Source: Branchiostoma floridae (lineage: Eukaryota > Chordata > Leptocardii > Amphioxiformes > Branchiostomatidae). From it: DNA of 42,551 nt. The notes below the pieces were generated by a model. It worked only from the letters and a program-made list of their open reading frames with translations, was not told where the DNA came from and ran no database searches. The stretch spans positions 2,951,599 to 2,994,149 of the forward strand of contig NC_049997.1 of assembly GCF_000003815.2 (NCBI RefSeq). Reading direction: 5' to 3'. Shown here piece after piece: positions 39,946 through 42,551 of the stretch. Position numbers and translations under genes: made by a program. The stretch's first letter is position 1, and the number at the start of each line of letters is the position of its first letter.

Positions 39946-40188
39946 AAGGTGCGCTCCCACCGCACTTGTGTCAACCTTGCGTCACTACAGGGTTCGTTCA
40001 CTGCGTCAATGTTTTGTTATCTTCTCCGATTTTTTAAAATAATTTAGATAATACGTAATACGTGAAAGTATGGCTTAGAAGACGTCAAAATACAAAAAAA
40101 AATCGTTCTTTATCTCTGAAATTCGTCGAGTATCCTACGAACCCCGCAGTGACGCAAGCTTGACACAAGTGCGGTGGGAGCGCACCTT
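39946..40188. mobile_element. MITE with CTCCCACCGCACTTGTGTCA ends, gene D copy
   Basis: Counterpart of 28375-28615, with the arms better preserved (AAGGTGCGCTCCCACC and GGTGGGAGCGCACCTT). Confidence 0.75.
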
Positions 40189-40618
40189 AACTGTTATCTA
40201 GCGTAGCTAATTTCCTGTCCTTGAATGGCTGTCTTGCAGCTGCTCGTTTAAGCTAAATTAAAGGACACAACCCGCCGGACGTGCAACTGCGTGCTGTATA
40301 CGTGATACTGATAAAACGTGGGCAATCTTTTGGGATCCGTAAGTGGTAAGTAACGCCTCCGTACGGAAGCTGACGGCTTTTGGAGCACGCAGACACACCG
40401 TAGAACGTTCCGTACATGCAAAACTTTGTCTGCCATCGGGCTACGGATTCGCCCCCCGTACGAGCCTGCCCTGCACAGCCAACGCGAGTGAGTAAGGAAA
40501 CCGTACTTAGGCAGCACGTGTAAAAGTACGGCCTGCATATGGTAACGTGGCAATCGCACAGACATCGTACGTGCCATTTGCGCAGCGAACGATGCACGCA
40601 ACCGCTCACGGCACGGTT

Positions 40619-40900
40619 AAGGTGGGGTCACACATGCGTATATTTAAGTCCGTTTGAGGTGCGTATGAATCTCTTATTCCTACCAGGCTCCACAGGTCGC
40701 GGGGAAAATAGATAATGCCAGATAAGTTAGCTGAACGAGAAGTATGGTTAGCGACCCAGCTAACTCGTCTGATATTTTACCTGTTTACGTTTGTCTAATT
40801 TCTATTATTTTTCCAACGACCTGTGGAGCCTGGTGGAGGCAAAAAATCCCATGCGCACCTCATACGGACTTAAATATATACGCAGGTGTGACCCCACCTT
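40619..40900. mobile_element. MITE with AAGGTGGGGTCACAC ends upstream of gene E
   Basis: Counterpart of 29032-29339 with a deletion of about 26 bp in the loop (AATAGATAATGCC here, against AATAGTAAAAATTGG and more there). Confidence 0.75.
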
Positions 40901-41148
40901 GCGCAACCGTGCGAGTGACGTGCGTTGAGACGTGCGTTAAGACTGCTCTTGCCATTCCTTCCCCACGTTTAGAAAAACCTGACCGACGTGCCCTCCCCCA
41001 AAACGTACGGTGGGTTGTGCCCTTAGGCTTAGCTTCAATGCGGGTCCACCCGAGCATGCTGTAATAACTCGTCTAGCAGGTTTCTTCCTGCACATGAATG
41101 AATCACCAAAGCGCGTGTATGGACTCCGACCAAGTAAAGGAGGTCAAA

Positions 41149-41609
41149 ATGGCCCCATCAAAACGACAGAAAACTTTCTCTGACTCCGAATCGCCTCCGT
41201 TTGTCATCAAAACAGTCGAGATGCACACGGGCGGTGAACCTGTACGAATCATCACCGAGGGATATCCCAAAATCCAAGGGAAAACCATCCTAGAGAAGCG
41301 GGCCTACGTTCGGGACCACCTGGACGTATTCCGGAAGAGGTTGCTTTGGGAGCCGAGAGGCCACTATGACATGTACGGGGCCCTGCTGGTCGAGCCAGAC
41401 GACAAAACTGCGGATATCGGCGTGCTTTTCATGCACAACAATGGCTATGGTACCATGTGCGGGCACGCTTGTATCGGGCTGGGGCGATACGTGGTAGATA
41501 AAGGGATAGTTCCCGCGAAAAGCCCAGAAACAGAACTGGTCATCCAGTGCCCGACCGGTCCGGTGAAAGTGTGGGTAGATTATCAAGACGGAAGAAGCGG
41601 ACGTGCCAG
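41149..41609 (+). CDS. Gene E, exon 1: proline racemase-like enzyme (partial)
   Basis: The first exon encodes 153 residues plus two bases, ending at CCAG/GTAAGC in phase 2 as in its paralogues. The rest lies beyond the window. The protein is nearly identical to gene C exon 1 (MAPSKRQK start, HNNGYGTMCGHACIG, first catalytic Cys104). It differs by Gln for Glu in KIQGK and Phe for Leu in DVFRK. The ATG in GTCAAAATGG is taken as start; in-frame ATGs at 41098 and 41119 give the same optional N-terminal extension as in C. The second catalytic position, and thus the enzyme type, cannot be read here. Confidence 0.88.
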
Positions 41610-42551
41610 GTAAGCTAGGCTTAAATTTGCTGTTGTTCTATGATCTAAAAGCAGCTGGCCTTGACCAAGGAGCTTTCAATGATTGAAACCGCCTTGCCAA
41701 GTAAGGCCTGCGTCATATTCCAAACAGGGGCCCGGCCGGGCAGCTTTCGGGAACAGAGAGTATGATATAAAAGACACCAAACTACACGCGACGCAAAGAG
41801 AACTTGCAGGGTTGTAGCCTACACCCGTCCTTCCGTCCTTTGACGGAATTTTGCAGCTTGGGACGGGAAAAAGATTTGCCCATTCCGTCCTCTGTGACGG
41901 ACAAAAATCCATGTGGAAAGATATGAAAAACCTTGTGTAATGTTTCACCGAAACAGATGCCGTTGAAGAGCTTAGTCAACCAGGAAAATTTACACCTCGA
42001 AATGCAGGAAATAGCATTTTAGAGGGTCTAGATTTCAAAATTGGAAACCCATTTTGTATCAACAATAATATATGCTTATTGTTAACATTTCACTGCGCTC
42101 TTTTGTTCAGAGCTAGGATGCTTCAATCATATGGAAACCTTTGTACTGTACTGGATTTTCGCCTCCGGCTTTCGCGTCCCAATTACTGAAAAATCCATTC
42201 AAATGGGCCTACTAGCCTTGACACCACACAGGGACTCCGATGTTGGTTTAAAGTGGGTTCACACAAGCTTAAATATTCAACTCCGTATGAGGTTTGTATG
42301 GAAGTCTTAGCCTCTACCAGGCTCCACGGGTCACTTGAAAAATAGTAGAAATTGGTAGAAAAAAAGCATACTCCTCGTCGCATGTTATGTGTCTAGATTG
42401 GTCCGACATGTACTATTTTCCAGCGATCTGGTAGAGGTTAAGAACTCCATACGAACCTCATACGGATTTAAATACGTAATTTAGGACTGCCCAACTGCAA
42501 AGGAGATGCGTATAGCCGGAAGCGATTTTCAACGTTGGCTGGGTTCTCTTG
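41610..42551 (+). other. Intron 1 of gene E (continues past the window)
   Basis: It matches intron 1 of gene C but keeps a block of about 165 bp (41640-41807, with AAGTAAGGCCTGCGTC, GGGCAGCTTTCGG and ATGATATAAAA). This block is also found in gene B intron 1 (20130-20290) and is missing in C. It ends inside the foldback family described at 30817. Confidence 0.8.

Larger units (their letters stand above)
36444..42527 (+). repeat. Segmental duplication, right copy
   Basis: Matches 25926-30816 in order and orientation: gene D exons 2-3 for gene B, the same 3' flank with relic exon tail and two MITEs, then gene E exon 1 and intron 1 for gene C. Extra pieces here are the 850-bp and 485-bp transposons. 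Confidence 0.9.

Noticed and set aside
1-42551. CRISPR array or bacterial operon organisation
   Set aside because: The repeats are transposon-like or minisatellite without unique spacers, and the genes have introns with GT-AG borders.

Overview
The window looks like animal nuclear DNA, most probably an invertebrate deuterostome and plausibly a lancelet (Branchiostoma). The lancelet call is inference. It rests on animal-type three-exon genes with GT-AG introns, GC-rich exons in AT-rich surroundings, dense short inverted-repeat transposons, tRNA-derived SINE pieces and non-LTR retrotransposon tails. There is one assembly gap (3844-4271).

The only genes I can support are a tandem, same-strand array of five paralogues of the proline racemase-like / trans-3-hydroxy-L-proline dehydratase family (animal L3HYPDH). 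I call them A to E. A is 14256-16984, B 19643-27552, C 29587-33306 and D 35567-39108; all four are complete and intact. E has only exon 1 (41149-41609) before the window ends. Each complete gene has three coding exons with identical phases. Exon 1 is about 455 nt and ends in phase 2, exon 2 is exactly 379 nt, and exon 3 is exactly 213 nt including the stop. The proteins are 347 (A) or 350 (B, C, D) residues.

The main observation is an active-site split. All five genes keep the first catalytic Cys (MCGHA). At the second catalytic position A has Thr (DRSPTGSG), as in the human dehydratase. B, C and D have Cys (DRSPCGSG), the arrangement of proline racemases and hydroxyproline epimerases. The array therefore probably holds one dehydratase and at least three two-cysteine enzymes that may racemise or epimerise proline or hydroxyproline.

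The array grew by duplication of a two-gene unit. B and D pair by exon 1 and upstream sequence, and C and E pair likewise. A resembles C in its 3' flank. A long segment from B exon 2 to C intron 1 recurs from D exon 2 to E intron 1, about 11.56 kb downstream. Exons are far more alike than introns, which suggests gene conversion.

Layout: 1-14200 has no supported gene and is packed with repeats: MITEs with readable target-site duplications, hAT-like and Harbinger-like elements, an AT-rich minisatellite family, SINE pieces and a non-LTR tail. From 14200 to 19640 come gene A and a non-LTR relic split by a foldback element. From 19640 to 29590 come gene B, with a 4 kb terminal-inverted-repeat element in intron 1, and its 3' flank. 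From 29590 to 35560 come gene C, a CA microsatellite and a foldback element. From 35560 to 42551 come gene D, with two transposon insertions in intron 2 whose empty sites survive in B, and the start of gene E.
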